Of a stretch of DNA of 64,000 bases, positions 11,776-22,083 are shown piece by piece. This DNA comes from Pampus argenteus (taxonomy: Eukaryota; Chordata; Actinopteri; Scombriformes; Stromateidae): positions 26,399,001 through 26,463,000 of the forward strand of contig CM072862.1 of the NCBI GenBank assembly GCA_036937835.1. The letters are read 5' to 3'. The translations under genes and the position numbers were made by a program. The notes under the pieces were generated by a model that worked only from the letters and a program-made list of their open reading frames with translations, was not told the DNA's origin and ran no database searches. Position 1 is the first letter of the stretch; every line of letters starts with the position of its first letter.

Positions 11776-12183
11776 CTAGACGATGCCAAACTGGGCCAGA
11801 TCACTCAGCTCCATGTCACCGAAAGCCTCCCAGGGGCAGATGACCGCCGCATCTGCAGCAGAGGAACCACACGTTAATGCAACGTGGATTTATCTAATAC
11901 TATAAAATCATTTATAATATTAATAATAATAAATTATCACTTTGATAGTTACCTCCAAGGCCGTCCATGCCTGGAACATCATCAAATCTAAGAAAAGGAG
12001 GGAGACTCATGTTGAGATGGGTCATATCCATTATCTGACAGTTGAAATGAATCGTTTGCTGTTTTCTACTCACCCCTTCTGTCCAGCTTTGGGAGCCTTG
12101 CTCTTGAACTGCCGGCTCTCCTTCTGCTTGAACTTGGGAGGAGCGGCCTTCATGCCTCCAGGAGCTGCTGCTGCTGCGTTCAT
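11776..12183 (-). CDS. pde6h-like: Retinal cGMP phosphodiesterase 6 inhibitory gamma subunit, short divergent form, 73 aa
   Basis: Small inhibitor that blocks the PDE6 catalytic sites in photoreceptors until transducin pulls it away. Coding exons on the minus strand are 12183-12074, 11987-11953 and 11852-11776 (110+35+77 bp), with GT-AG borders and a stop TAG. Family signatures, in order, are a basic stretch PPKFKQKESRQFKSK (residues 15-29), the GMDGLG turn (43-48), ICPWEAF (53-59), and the C-terminal inhibitory tail ELSDLAQFGIV (63-73). It is shorter than mammalian PDE6G (87 aa) and PDE6H (83 aa). It lacks the N-terminal TPRKGPP segment with its phosphorylated Thr, and has Ser where Thr35 sits. 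A fish-specific third inhibitory gene, pde6i, is a possible identity. The family is certain; the paralogue is not. Confidence 0.92.
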
Positions 12184-12556
12184 ATCTATAAAAAACAACA
12201 AAGATTCATATTATCACAAGAAAAGGCAGAAAGAATCAGGAAACAATAGTGAAATTAATATACTGTAAAAAAATAAATAAATCTAATAATATACACACAG
12301 TTAACATAACTGTCCTAACTGTTTGTTATGAATATGTTATGGACAAAAATGCAAACTGAACAATAAATCTTGCCAGAACAAACCCAGTAACCAAAATATA
12401 TAATTATCATTAATAAACAGAAAAATAAATAAATAAAAACACTTTCTTTCTTCATGTGTAAAACTACAACAGCAACTATATATTAAACCATTTCTTAGAA
12501 GCCGTATGAACTTCTGAAATGTCCCTTTATAACATTAAAACTCGTAGCCGACTCAC

Positions 12557-12740
12557 CTGCGTGTTTGGTCGGTGTTTGGTCGGTGTTTGGTCGGTGTTAG
12601 GTTGGTGTTTGGTTGGTGGTTGGTTGGTGTTTGGTCGGTGTTTGGTTGGTGTTTGGTCGGCGAGGAGACGTTGCCTGGAAGAGCTGAAGCGATGAAAGTG
12701 CAAAACAAAGAGAAGCTTCTCTTTCTTTTTGCAGTCTCTC
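12557..12740 (-). other. Probable noncoding first exon of the PDE6 gamma gene
   Basis: The minus strand has a strong donor CAG|GTGAGT with its exon end at 12557. The coding exon begins with an acceptor (TATAG) only 2 bases before the ATG, so the 5' UTR must come from an upstream exon. The TATA box at 12766-12774 predicts a start near 12740. Most of the exon is an 11-bp tandem repeat. ORFs through this repeat are artefacts. Confidence 0.65.
12561..12659. repeat. 11-bp tandem repeat, nine copies, inside the presumed 5' UTR
   Basis: Nine head-to-tail units of GTGTTTGGTCG with variants GTGTTAGGTTG, GTGTTTGGTTG and GTGGTTGGTTG. On the transcribed strand it reads as repeats of CGACCAAACAC, free of G-rich runs. 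Confidence 0.95.
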
Positions 12741-12765
12741 CGTCTTGTGTCTCCCTCACTCACGT

Positions 12766-12774
12766 CTTTATATA
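12766..12774 (-). promoter_or_regulatory. TATA box of the PDE6 gamma gene
   Basis: The minus strand reads TATATAAAG, a near-ideal TATA box, placed correctly upstream of the inferred noncoding exon. A TAATC core (GGATAATCTT, 12833-12842) lies about 60 bp farther upstream and may be an OTX/CRX-type site, as in other photoreceptor promoters. Confidence 0.65.
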
Positions 12775-15197
12775 CCTGCTGCGCTCATAAACAAAGCTGC
12801 TAATGCAGTTGAGGTGTTTGAGGTATTTTCAGGGATAATCTTATGAACCTGAGAACAGCATGTACCTGTGTTGTGCAATGTGCACAGTCAGCATTAGGGA
12901 CCTAATGGGCTGTTTGTCCTGAGTCTGGGGGAGTCATGATGAGGTAACTGATCTCCAGGTAAGTCATGTTTATTTATGCTCACCTGTTTATTAGCTACAC
13001 CTACATAAAACTACTTTTTTACTTACTATTTTTTTTATTTTATTTTTTACTTTTTTTACTTTAACTATTTTTGACGCTGTAGTTTTTTGTGTCATTGAAC
13101 TGTATCGTTTATACTGAGAGGTGTAATATTTAATCTGCACAAATTAATAATAATAATAATAAAATAATTTAAAAAACACATTTAAATTATTTTAAACATA
13201 AAATTAAAAACAGACATGAGAGTAAATAAAACAACTATGAGACGATGGACTCTCATGGGAGCACATACTGTACAAAACAATTACAAAAGAAAATATGTGA
13301 ATGAGTTTAAATAAATGAATGAAAAATGAATGAATGAACTAAATTAAAAGCCAGTGTTTTTATAAGAAGACTCTGAGGTCGCTTCTCTAATTTCAGATGA
13401 AATAAAAACAGATTGTAATCTTCATTATTGCAGGTCTGCAGTAGTTTTATGTTTTATAAGTGAGTGTATGTATCCTTTAATAACAACACTGGGCTGACAC
13501 TTAGGGCTTAGTTTAGGTTAGGTTATGTTAAAGCACAGCAGAGATAACTGGCTGTAGATTTAGCTCAAGGTTAAGGATCATAGAATAACAGCGTAATGAC
13601 GTTAATCATGTTTTTTCAAGCTCCTCATCACCTGGACCCAGCATCACAGGTACATTATGTGAACAAGTGTGCTCATGTTTGTAGGGACATATTTAAATCT
13701 ACAAGATCTGCTAGTTGCTGCTCGGTCTGTGGACCAACCAGCACGATTTGTGACTTGTGACAACAAGACTGGAGTCGGTTTACCTTCAAATTATTGTCAC
13801 CTTGTCTATGTCACAGTCGCAGTCGTGTCTGTTGTTTCCCTGTGTTCTCCCCCTCCTTGTGTTGTCTGTGTGGGCGTGTCACACTTCCCTGGGCCTCCTG
13901 GATAATCAACAGATGAAGCACACCTGCCATTCCTCAGCTCACCTGCCTTCCATCAACTCATCACTCCAACTACATATAAACCCTGGCCTTCCTCTCACTC
14001 CTTGTCACATCGTTTGTTCAGCCTCTGTTATAATTCATGGTCGGACCATCTTAAACTACAGTCTATCTGCTATCATACAGAAAGAGGAAATTTATCTGAA
14101 GAAACCTGAGAAATGACATTAATCAAGATCCTAACAAACAGCTACTTTCCCGTTTCTGTTTCTCTCTCTCTCTCTGTGTGTATCTGCTTTCATTTCCTGT
14201 TTACCACTTTCTCACTTTATATATAAATATATATATATACTGTTGTGAACGGATGGTGAAGAATATGCCAGTTAGTTCATCATGATAAAGCATTTTAATC
14301 ATCCAGACGTTTTAACCTTTGACCAGGGTGTCACCTGCAAACCTGTTTAGTGATGAATCAACAGGCAGCTCAACAACGTATCCTGATGAACGCTGTGGAT
14401 CTTCATCACTGCTGAAGCTGCTCAGCAGGTGTGTGTGCATGTGTGTTTATTGATATGGTGGTATTGATCTGCATCATGGATGAAGCTTTGCTTCCTTCTA
14501 GTGGAGAAAATATTTTTATGTTTAATGTGAATGTAACTTGATACAGAGGACACATGCACATAAAATATACCTTTATTATAGCTGTAAAAGGTAAATGAGC
14601 CACAAATTACAATACAGACGATATTAACAACAAGGAAAAATACATTCATTTTCATTACTGGCATTTTATTTCATTTAAAATACACATTGTTTTATTTTTA
14701 GCAAGACTTTGGCAGGAATTAGCTTATCAGACTCACTCACTCACTCACTCACTCACTCACTCACTCACTCACTCACTCACTCACACACACACATACACAC
14801 ACACACAGTCAGGTCTGGACGTCTCTTGTTTTACTTTCAGTCCTGCAGCAGAAACAGAGAAATCGCCGTCAGATGTGTTTAATTATTAACTTCATATTAA
14901 ATATGGGATACCTTCTCTTACTTTATATTTCCCTTCTTTCTCTTTATTCTGCATTTTTCAAATCATCCTTCATTATTTAACCTGAAAGGATGAAAATCTG
15001 AAAACATTGAAACTAAACTTCACTCTTCTTCACTGTCAGTATTTTTATTTTACTTATCTCAATATAAATGAAAAAGCAGGATATGTTGTGGTACTTGTTG
15101 TAGTTTATACTTTTACATAAAGGTGTGAAGGTATTTTAACATAATTAATTAATGAATTACTTTTCATTTTAAACATGATGATCACCTTCAGCTTCTG
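12775..15197. other. Spacer between the PDE6 gamma and RASSF7 genes
   Basis: AT-rich, without a recognisable exon. A segment at about 13750-14060 reads like a dispersed fish repeat, with CTACATATAAACCCTGGCC followed by a pyrimidine-rich stretch, but I could not place the family. The (ACTC)n array is at 14731. The 3' UTR of the RASSF7 gene enters from the right; AATAAA-type signals on the minus strand occur near 15045 and 14665-14696. Confidence 0.45.
14731..14806. repeat. (ACTC)13 tetranucleotide array grading into (CA)n
   Basis: Perfect ACTC units run to 14784, followed by CA dinucleotides with one T interruption. It lies downstream of the RASSF7 stop codon and may be within or just beyond its 3' UTR. 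Confidence 0.95.
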
Positions 15198-16800
15198 TTA
15201 CTCCATAATTCCAGCGTTGCTGAGGTAAACGTCAGTGACGGAGGCGGAGCTTGTCTGGTCTGCGACGGCGGCCTGCTGGATGAACTGCTGCAGATTAAAC
15301 TGTCGCAGCTCCTTATTCAGACCTCCAATCATCTCCCATCTGTCCTAGAGGATGCAGAGAATATTATATTACCAGCATCACCAACATATTGCCGTTGGTG
15401 GATGGAGCAAACGTGTGTCAAAGTTCACTAGAAATTAAAATTTAGTTCAAATTCCACAAATTCATTCATTTATATAACTGAATTTATTTGGGTCTGAACT
15501 TGTTGTTAGAGAGAAGATGTTAGATGAAGGAGGACTTCTACCTGTAGACTCTGCTCTGCAGCTTGTAGCTGTCGCTCCGTCTCTGACAGTAATGCCTCCA
15601 GTTCGTCTGCCTGCTGCAGGCGGTGGTGAAGCTCCTGCTTCAGGGGTCTCAGGGTCTCCTCCTGTTCCTGCGTTCCCACCTGAGAGCTTCGTCTGTGGGC
15701 TGTGAGTTGTATGTTCTGTTCCAGATGTGCAGAACGGGCTTGGAGCTCTTTGATCTGATAACTGTGATCATCCACTGATGAGTGAATCTGGTGCAGATGA
15801 CCGTGCATATCTGTTAATAACAGTGACAATAGATAGAAATGTCAGAAGATGAATTCACTTGATAGAAAATGCATAAAATGTGAAGAGATATGAACACATA
15901 CCTTGTTCTCTGTCTATCTCTGCCTGTAACTCTTCCTCCCACTGTTTTCCATACATCAGCTCTTCCTCATTCAGCCTAAACTGCTGCTCCAGTTCCTCCA
16001 GTTGCTCCATGATGGCCAGTGTCAGACCAGGAACCGGAGCAGATGACTTGTCCCGCTCCCACATCTCTGTCTCCCTTTCCAGAGCTTCGAGATGAATCTC
16101 CAGGTCTTGTAGCCTCCTCTGTTTTTGCAGAATCTGCCTGAACACCTCCTGAGAGTTGAGAGGGTCTAAGAAAGAGACGGGGGAAGCCCGCGGTTCTGGG
16201 GAGGCTCTTGGCGATGGTGAACTGGTCCTGTTTGGTTTAGTCCTCCTGGGAAATGTTGAGGGACCCAGATTGAATGTGAGAGACTTGTGTGGCGCTCTGT
16301 ATTTAAAGGGTTCTGGCTCTGCTGGTCTGGACAGAGGAAGGAGTCTTTCTCTGGGTGGTTGGTGTCCTTGACCGTCACTGATGCTGGGACCCGTTCGCCG
16401 CAGAACAAACTGGACCTCTGCAGCCAGCTGTCCCAGCTGAGTCAGACGCTGCAGGGGACAGTCATCAGCAGCGAGCTGTCTCTCCGTCCCTCGTAATTTC
16501 AAGACAAGAATGTAGCGACCCGTCTGTCCTGTGGAAAATAGCAATAGATGAAGGATTAATATTCATATTAATTTATTATATTTTATATAGCGTTTAGGAT
16601 ACTGTGAAGGGTTAAAAGCGGTGTCAGACGAGGAATGAACTTCTTCACAGTGAGCAGGCTCGACCAGACGTCAGCGTAGAAATGTAATGTGACTTACCGA
16701 TTGCTTGAGCAAGAGTGATGACAACATCCTGACAGGAAGTGTTCAGTGATAGGCCGCACACCACTCTGACCACACCCTCCACCCACACCTTCAGCTCCAT
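15198..16800 (-). CDS. rassf7: Ras-association domain protein of the RASSF7/RASSF8 group, 381 aa
   Basis: N-terminal RASSF scaffold protein; family members act in cell division, survival and junction signalling. Coding exons on the minus strand are 16800-16698, 16528-15902, 15810-15542 and 15344-15198 (103+627+269+147 bp), giving an intact frame. Residues 1-83 are the RA domain (starts MELKVWVEGVVRVVCG, ends VQFVLRRTGPS). Residues 84-157 are Ser/Pro/Arg-rich with the conserved KSLTF (116-120). Residues about 158-335 are heptad-like coiled coil. The tail carries LNKELRQFNLQQFIQQ (342-357), shared by RASSF7 and RASSF8. Length is closer to human RASSF7 (373) than RASSF8 (419), and the nearby brsk2 fits the human 11p15.5 RASSF7 region. 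The first coding exon has an acceptor at 16815-16816, so the 5' UTR continues in an upstream exon. Confidence 0.93.
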
Positions 16801-16814
16801 CACTCAGCACCAAC

Positions 16815-18987
16815 CTGCAAGAAGACACACCAGATTAATATTGTGGCATCTCTCACTTTAATATCTCTACTTGTATTTCATATTACAGGCAATACAAACT
16901 CAACAGGCAAGACTCATTTATAGCAGATTTAATGTGATTTATGCTCGATGAGATGAAGAACTCGATTATCAGTGGTAGAAGAAGTACTCAGTGTACTTAA
17001 GTTAAAGTATCAATACCACAGTAACAAATTTACTACATTACAAGTAAAAGTCCTGCAAATGTTTTGTAAAAGTGCAAAAGTACAATCAGAGAAAAATGTT
17101 ACTCATAAACCCAAATTATGGGATTTTTCTCAATGTTTTATTGTATTGTTAATATGTAAGACTGAATTATGCATGTGTACTGTATGTGGAGCTGTTGTAC
17201 AGCAGGTCATAGTATTAAGGGTTTTGCTCTCACAATATTTTTTTGGTTAAATTACTTAAACTTAATTCTTGTAATAGTATTATTATTATTATTAGACTTA
17301 TATAATAATATTGCTGCATGTGAAAATGTTTTGAGTCAACTGACCCTTTATCAACTTTTTTGCAGGTCTGTGTAAATATTGTCAGAATAACGAGTCAACA
17401 GTTCAGCGTGACGGGAACACGGTGTCATATCACATCACATGCTCCTTTTCTCATACATGACTGTAACCCTCCGCCTGGGTGACGTGTGAAAGGTGATCCG
17501 GCAGAAAGTGGAGTCTCTCTGGTGTCAGGATCCAGATTATAGTGCAAAGTGACACTCAACAAGCATGTTCAGGAGTTTTCTCACATACTAAAGTTCACAG
17601 GAAAAGCACACAGGCTGAATATCTGCAGAAAAACACAACATGGTAACATCCAGCATGACAGCGTAAGACAAACTGCAGCCTGTATGAAAGCAGTCACCTC
17701 TTATCTGTTCACATTCAAATCAGGAGAGATGATCTGGAGAAACCTGTTCTGACCTCAAAGACCAACAGCTGACTGCTTTCACTTAACTTAAATATTGTAA
17801 TTTAACTTGAATTTCCACAGAGGGAAGTTACTGCATTTAACTAGCTGGGGTTGAATAGAGACTGTTTAAACAAAACTCAGTTTCAGTAAACCAACCTCTA
17901 ATCATTAACCGGCTGATTGAAGCTCAAACTGTTTTTTGATTGAAATTACTCAAATTTCTCAGCATGCAGCACATTTAAATTGTATTTTTTATGAATCAAG
18001 TGGGATTTTTTTTGTTTGTTTTAAAAAAAAAAGTATGAATCTATATGAAAATGCACATCAATGATTTACCTGGACAGAAAAAAACTATACATTCAGATTT
18101 TGATAAATCACCCAAAAGACACAATTATGAATCCAATAATTAATCAATGAAACGTTGTTCCTGTCTGATTTTACTTTAGCTTGATTCAGGAAACAGAAGT
18201 TCAAGTTTATTCTAACTATGTTTCCCTCTGGTGTTTAATAAAGTGGATCTAGACCTACAGATAGATAGATCATATATAATATATATATATAATAAGATAT
18301 ACAGATAAACAGGTGTGTGAAGGTGTGCAGGAGAAGACACACACAGGTCTGCTGACGGCAGGAATGTAGAAAAACACGCTGGCATTCCTGAAGGACTCAG
18401 AGTCCACCTGCACATACCTGCACATACCTGAACATACCTGCACTCTATGTTTACTACGTTTAAAATAACTTTCAATATCAACATCATTCAGAAAATAGGA
18501 ACAATAACTCCTCATAACCAAAACGAATAATCTGTATTAAATATTTAAAAATAAAATAAACTATGAACCTGCTTCGTTTTAGTTGTAGATATTGTTGTTT
18601 TTTTTATACGAGGTTATTTTAAAAGTTTAAGAAATGCATTTTTGAGTATATTGTCTGATATTAATGAACACTTTTAAACACTCAGCCTTCATGTAAATGC
18701 TCATATTCAACCTGAAAAAGGTCAAAGTCCTGTTTGTATGTAGCTTGATTTGTTAAGTTATGACATACAATAAAATATTGATTATGAATGATGACAAATG
18801 AAGCTAAATGAGCCATTTATCTTTGACTTAAACAGACTGGAAATGAACACGAACTCGTTAGAAAGTAAAATCAAATAAAGCCTTCTGAAGAGAAAACTTG
18901 TCTGTTTAGTTTTTAATTATCTTAAGATAATAATTATCATCAGTCTAACCAGGTTACAGGTTTATTAGAAGTCAAATGTTAACTTAC
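16815..18987 (-). other. Presumed 5' UTR intron of the RASSF7 gene
   Basis: This lies between the first coding exon and the nearest good upstream donor. It contains the dispersed repeat at 16973, a short CACATACCTG triplication at 18411-18440, and otherwise AT-rich sequence. No coding exon was seen. Confidence 0.5.
16973..17115 (+). mobile_element. Fragment of an abundant teleost MITE-like repeat
   Basis: The start AGTGGTAGAAGAAGTACTCA, followed by TACTTAAGTTAAAGTA, then ATTACAAGTAAAAGTCCTGC and TGTAAAAGTGCAAAAGTA, is the characteristic text of a high-copy fish DNA repeat usually classed as hAT-like. The expected mirrored far end was not found, so this looks truncated. Confidence 0.6.
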
Positions 18988-19100
18988 CTGTTGGTTCAAG
19001 CTCCTGTCCGAGTCATCGATGGTCCCCGTCCTCGTCCGGGCTGTGACCCAAACACTCAGACACGCGTCAGCTGAGCAGGAGGAATGTGACTCTACTGGTT
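18988..19100 (-). other. Probable noncoding first exon of the RASSF7 gene
   Basis: On the minus strand a strong donor CAACAG|GTAAGTT ends an exon at 18988. The local sequence is CpG-richer than its surroundings, with several CG dinucleotides at 19010-19070. It is upstream of, and in the same orientation as, the first coding exon. The upstream border is not fixed by any motif. Confidence 0.45.
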
Positions 19101-19905
19101 GAGCTGCATGAAGTCGCTCTGAAGCTGGTGGGAGGTCCACATGTATGTACGTTAGTGCTGATTTAGACTCTCAGTGTTTACATGTCATCTCTCTCAACAT
19201 GTGACAACCACACTGACCTCTGCTCTCCGTCACCTCCGTCAGTAGTTTTACATTTTAAACTGAAAGGTTTTGAATATCAACTTTATTTGTTCTCTATGTT
19301 TCTTTGAGTTCTCCTCCCACTTCTAAACAGTGTTGTCACTGTGACACTGACGCCGGCTCCACCTCCTGTGTGTAAAGGATAAAAGACGAGGCGTGACTCC
19401 TCCGCCTCCTCCAAGCCTCCTGCATTCCTCTCAGTTATGTTTGCATATTTGTATATGTGCACTTGTGTGTATTTGTGCTGAGGATTAACAACTCTTATCC
19501 TAACCTAAACCAAAAGCGCCACACGCCTCACCCTAACCTTAAGATAACCCTAAACTTACCTCAACTTTTGCATTTGCATTATGGGGACTTGATGTTGATG
19601 ATGTGTGTAGCCATGCAGATCATTGTTCACACATCTTCTCTATGTAGATCCTGGAAACACTTTATGCCTTTATTGTGCCATTATAAAAACAGCGACCGTG
19701 TGTACGTGATGGTGAAATAAATTAAAGGTGTCGTAGCACGTTGGATCTCACAAACTGTTATTTTGTGAATGTGCTCACCGATGTTTTTTCTTAAAATGCT
19801 TCAATGAAAAACAATAAATCAGCAGATTAAATTCTCATTAACATCACAACAGATTACCAGCCTGAACCAAAACATGTGTGTTTTACATGATGTTGTTATG
19901 AATGA

Positions 19906-19952
<47 letters not shown>

Positions 19953-20752
19953 CTCGTGTGATGACGTCTTGTTATATCACATCTCTCTCCTCTTTCACAT
20001 TTACAGATTACATGAACCCAGAAACCAGTTTTGTTAAAGTTTTGTTTTGTTTTTAACTTTTTCTTTTTCCAGCTACTTATTTTTTGAAGACATGTTAACA
20101 GTTTTCTGCCGACTCCGTTTTTTAAATACAGCTCACATATTTTTGCTAACTGAACTGGATTTCTGTGTTTTGTTCCTAATAAAGAGAAATCTGTTGTGTC
20201 AATTCAGTCCCTGTAAAAATATACAGACACAACAAGAATCCCAAATCTCACGAGAGAGAGTGACGTAGCTGGAGAGAGACTTCATGTGTTTGTAACATGA
20301 GTAACATAAAAACAGACAGAGATGAGCAGAGATGAGCAGAGATGAGCAGAGATGAGCAGAGATGACGGCTTTCCTGCTCCACCCAGCAGCAGGTGTGACT
20401 GCAGCTCTGTAGGTGGCCACTGGGTGGCAGCATCTGACATGCAAAATGTGCAGGAATGAAATAATCTGCTCATCAAAGTTTCCACGTCTCAGTTTTAATT
20501 TGTTTAATTTGCACATTCAAACTTCAACTGAGAGCAGAATCAAATCCTGTGGAGGTTAAAAAAAATACTGAGTATTATTGAGTTATATTGAATATTTACA
20601 GTATTTGTCAACATTACACCTGAAACACAAAACAAATAAACACTACACACGTTGGAGGCTGCAGCTTGTTTGTTTTTTAATGTAAACTTTAGAAACAAAA
20701 ACAACATTATTATAACCATGAAGGTGTGATTTAAATTAGACTACATCTGCTT
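19101..20752. other. Intergenic DNA left of the 20.8-kb promoter-like spot
   Basis: No coding exon was recognised. Notable content is (GT)21 at 19908-19950 and a short 10-bp repeat at 20321-20365. Confidence 0.5.
20321..20365. repeat. 10-bp tandem repeat, 4.5 copies
   Basis: Unit GATGAGCAGA repeated head to tail. It is only 0.5 kb from a second, unrelated array that also has a 10-bp period. Confidence 0.9.
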
Positions 20753-20824
20753 TTATGTAAAAACTGCAGCTAATACTACAAGTCCCAGAATGCTTTGCGC
20801 TGAGCGCGAACAGGAAGCGGCCAT
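20753..20824 (-). promoter_or_regulatory. Promoter-like spot with ZNF143-type motif and a 23-codon ORF
   Basis: ACTACAAGTCCCAGAATGC (20775-20793) closely matches the ZNF143/THAP11 promoter motif ACTACAATTCCCAGAATGC. Next to it is ACAGGAAGCGGCCATTG, with ETS-like GGAAG and YY1-like GGCCAT cores. Read on the minus strand the YY1-like ATG opens a 23-codon ORF beginning MAASCSRSAQ and stopping at TAA. This combination is typical of housekeeping start sites, but no splice donor or downstream exon was identified. It could be an orphan promoter, an extra RASSF7 start, or a repeat-borne motif. Confidence 0.4.
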
Positions 20825-20890
20825 TGTTTTCTGTTGACAGTCATCAACATCCAGACTACAGTCACAACCTCCACAAAAACGACCAACGGA

Positions 20891-21110
20891 CAGGTGGAGA
20901 CAGGTGGAGACAGATGAAGACAGGTGAAGACAGGTGGAGACAGGTGGAGACAGGTGGAGACAGGTGGGGACAGGTGGAGACAGGTGGAGACAGGTGAAGA
21001 CAAGTGAAGACAGGTGGAGACAGGTGAAGACAGGTGGAGACAGGTGAAGACAAGTGAAGACAGGTGGAGACAGGTGGAGACAGGTGAAGACAGGTGAAGA
21101 CAGATGAGAG
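20891..21110. repeat. 10-bp minisatellite, 22 units, each containing an E-box
   Basis: Twenty-two uninterrupted 10-bp units based on CAGGTGGAGA. Eighteen units keep CAGGTG. Units 3 and 22 have CAGATG and units 12 and 17 have CAAGTG, so every unit still fits CANNTG. The repetitive minus-strand ORFs here (Ser-Pro-Val-Thr-Cys-Leu type) come only from the array. Confidence 0.97.
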
Positions 21111-21858
21111 CAGATTCTTTATTCACCTGTACCTGTTTACACCTGCAGAGGACTGTTAATGATTGAAAGTTGAGACATAATTAATATTATTTATTTAAAT
21201 AAGAAACACTGACTTTTATTTTACATTTATTTTTTATGTGTTTGTAATGTCGAGTTTTGGTTGTTGAGGTTCATTTTTTAATAAATATTGATTTTATTTC
21301 AGTTTTTTAATTTTGGCCCACTGTGAATTTGAGTTTAATGTTATATTATTTTTTATTTATATTATTTAAAAGTCTTTTTAAGCACTTTGTTCATATTTTT
21401 GCACCGTTTAGTCATCTACTGATAAAATATGTTTAGATGCTTTTAATGTTCGTATGTTCATTTGCTGAATGGGACGTTTACACGCGTGTGTTTGAGCATC
21501 TGGTTTTTATGGTCTTTGCACATATTTAAACATATTTAATCCTGGATTTTTTTATTTTTATGTGATTCTGATTTGTTAAATACAGACTCAGAGCTCTCAA
21601 TATATTTGAAAGTGTTTACCTGAGCTTCAATCTTACCTGGAAAAAGAAAACGTGTGTTTAAAAAGCTTCAGAAGGTTTGCAGCTGTTGCCACTGAAAATA
21701 TATGCCCTGGATATTTTACATCACCAAAACAAAAATACAATAAAAATAATAAATTAAATGTGCAACACGCATGAAGCCAGATCTGCATATGATGAGCAGC
21801 AGGAGGAACTGACTGACAGATAAATAGGAGCACGAGACAGAATGTGAGGCTGCGTGTT

Positions 21859-22083
21859 GTTGTGTGGTGTGTGTTGTGTATTGTGTGTTGTATGTTGTGT
21901 ATAGTGTATTGTGTGTATTGTGTGTTGTGTGTTGTATTGTGTGTTGTGTGTATTGTGTGTTGTTTATTGTGTATTGTGTGTTGTGTTGTGTGTATTGTGT
22001 GTATTGTGTGTTGTATTGTGTGTTGTATTGTGTGTTGTGTGTTGTGTATAGTGTGTTGTGTATTGTGTGTTGTGTGTTGTGTT
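21859..22083. repeat. Degenerate GT-rich repeat
   Basis: Irregular mixture of TGTGTTG, TGTGTATTG and TGTATAG words without a fixed period. It produces long Val-Cys-Tyr ORFs in two frames that should not be called genes. Confidence 0.9.

Noticed and set aside
12527..12790. ORFs on both strands across the 11-bp repeat
   Set aside because: These are by-products of the tandem repeat in the noncoding exon. The PDE6 gamma reading frame starts in the next exon.
13750..14060. Possible LTR or other retroelement with a TATAAA-like motif
   Set aside because: The text feels like a dispersed fish repeat, but no terminal TG/CA borders, target duplications or coding remnants were found, so it was not called as an element.
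20776..21126. Minus-strand ORFs made of Ser-Pro-Val-Thr-Cys-Leu repeats
   Set aside because: The 10-bp E-box minisatellite yields a 30-bp coding period automatically. There is no start context or homology.
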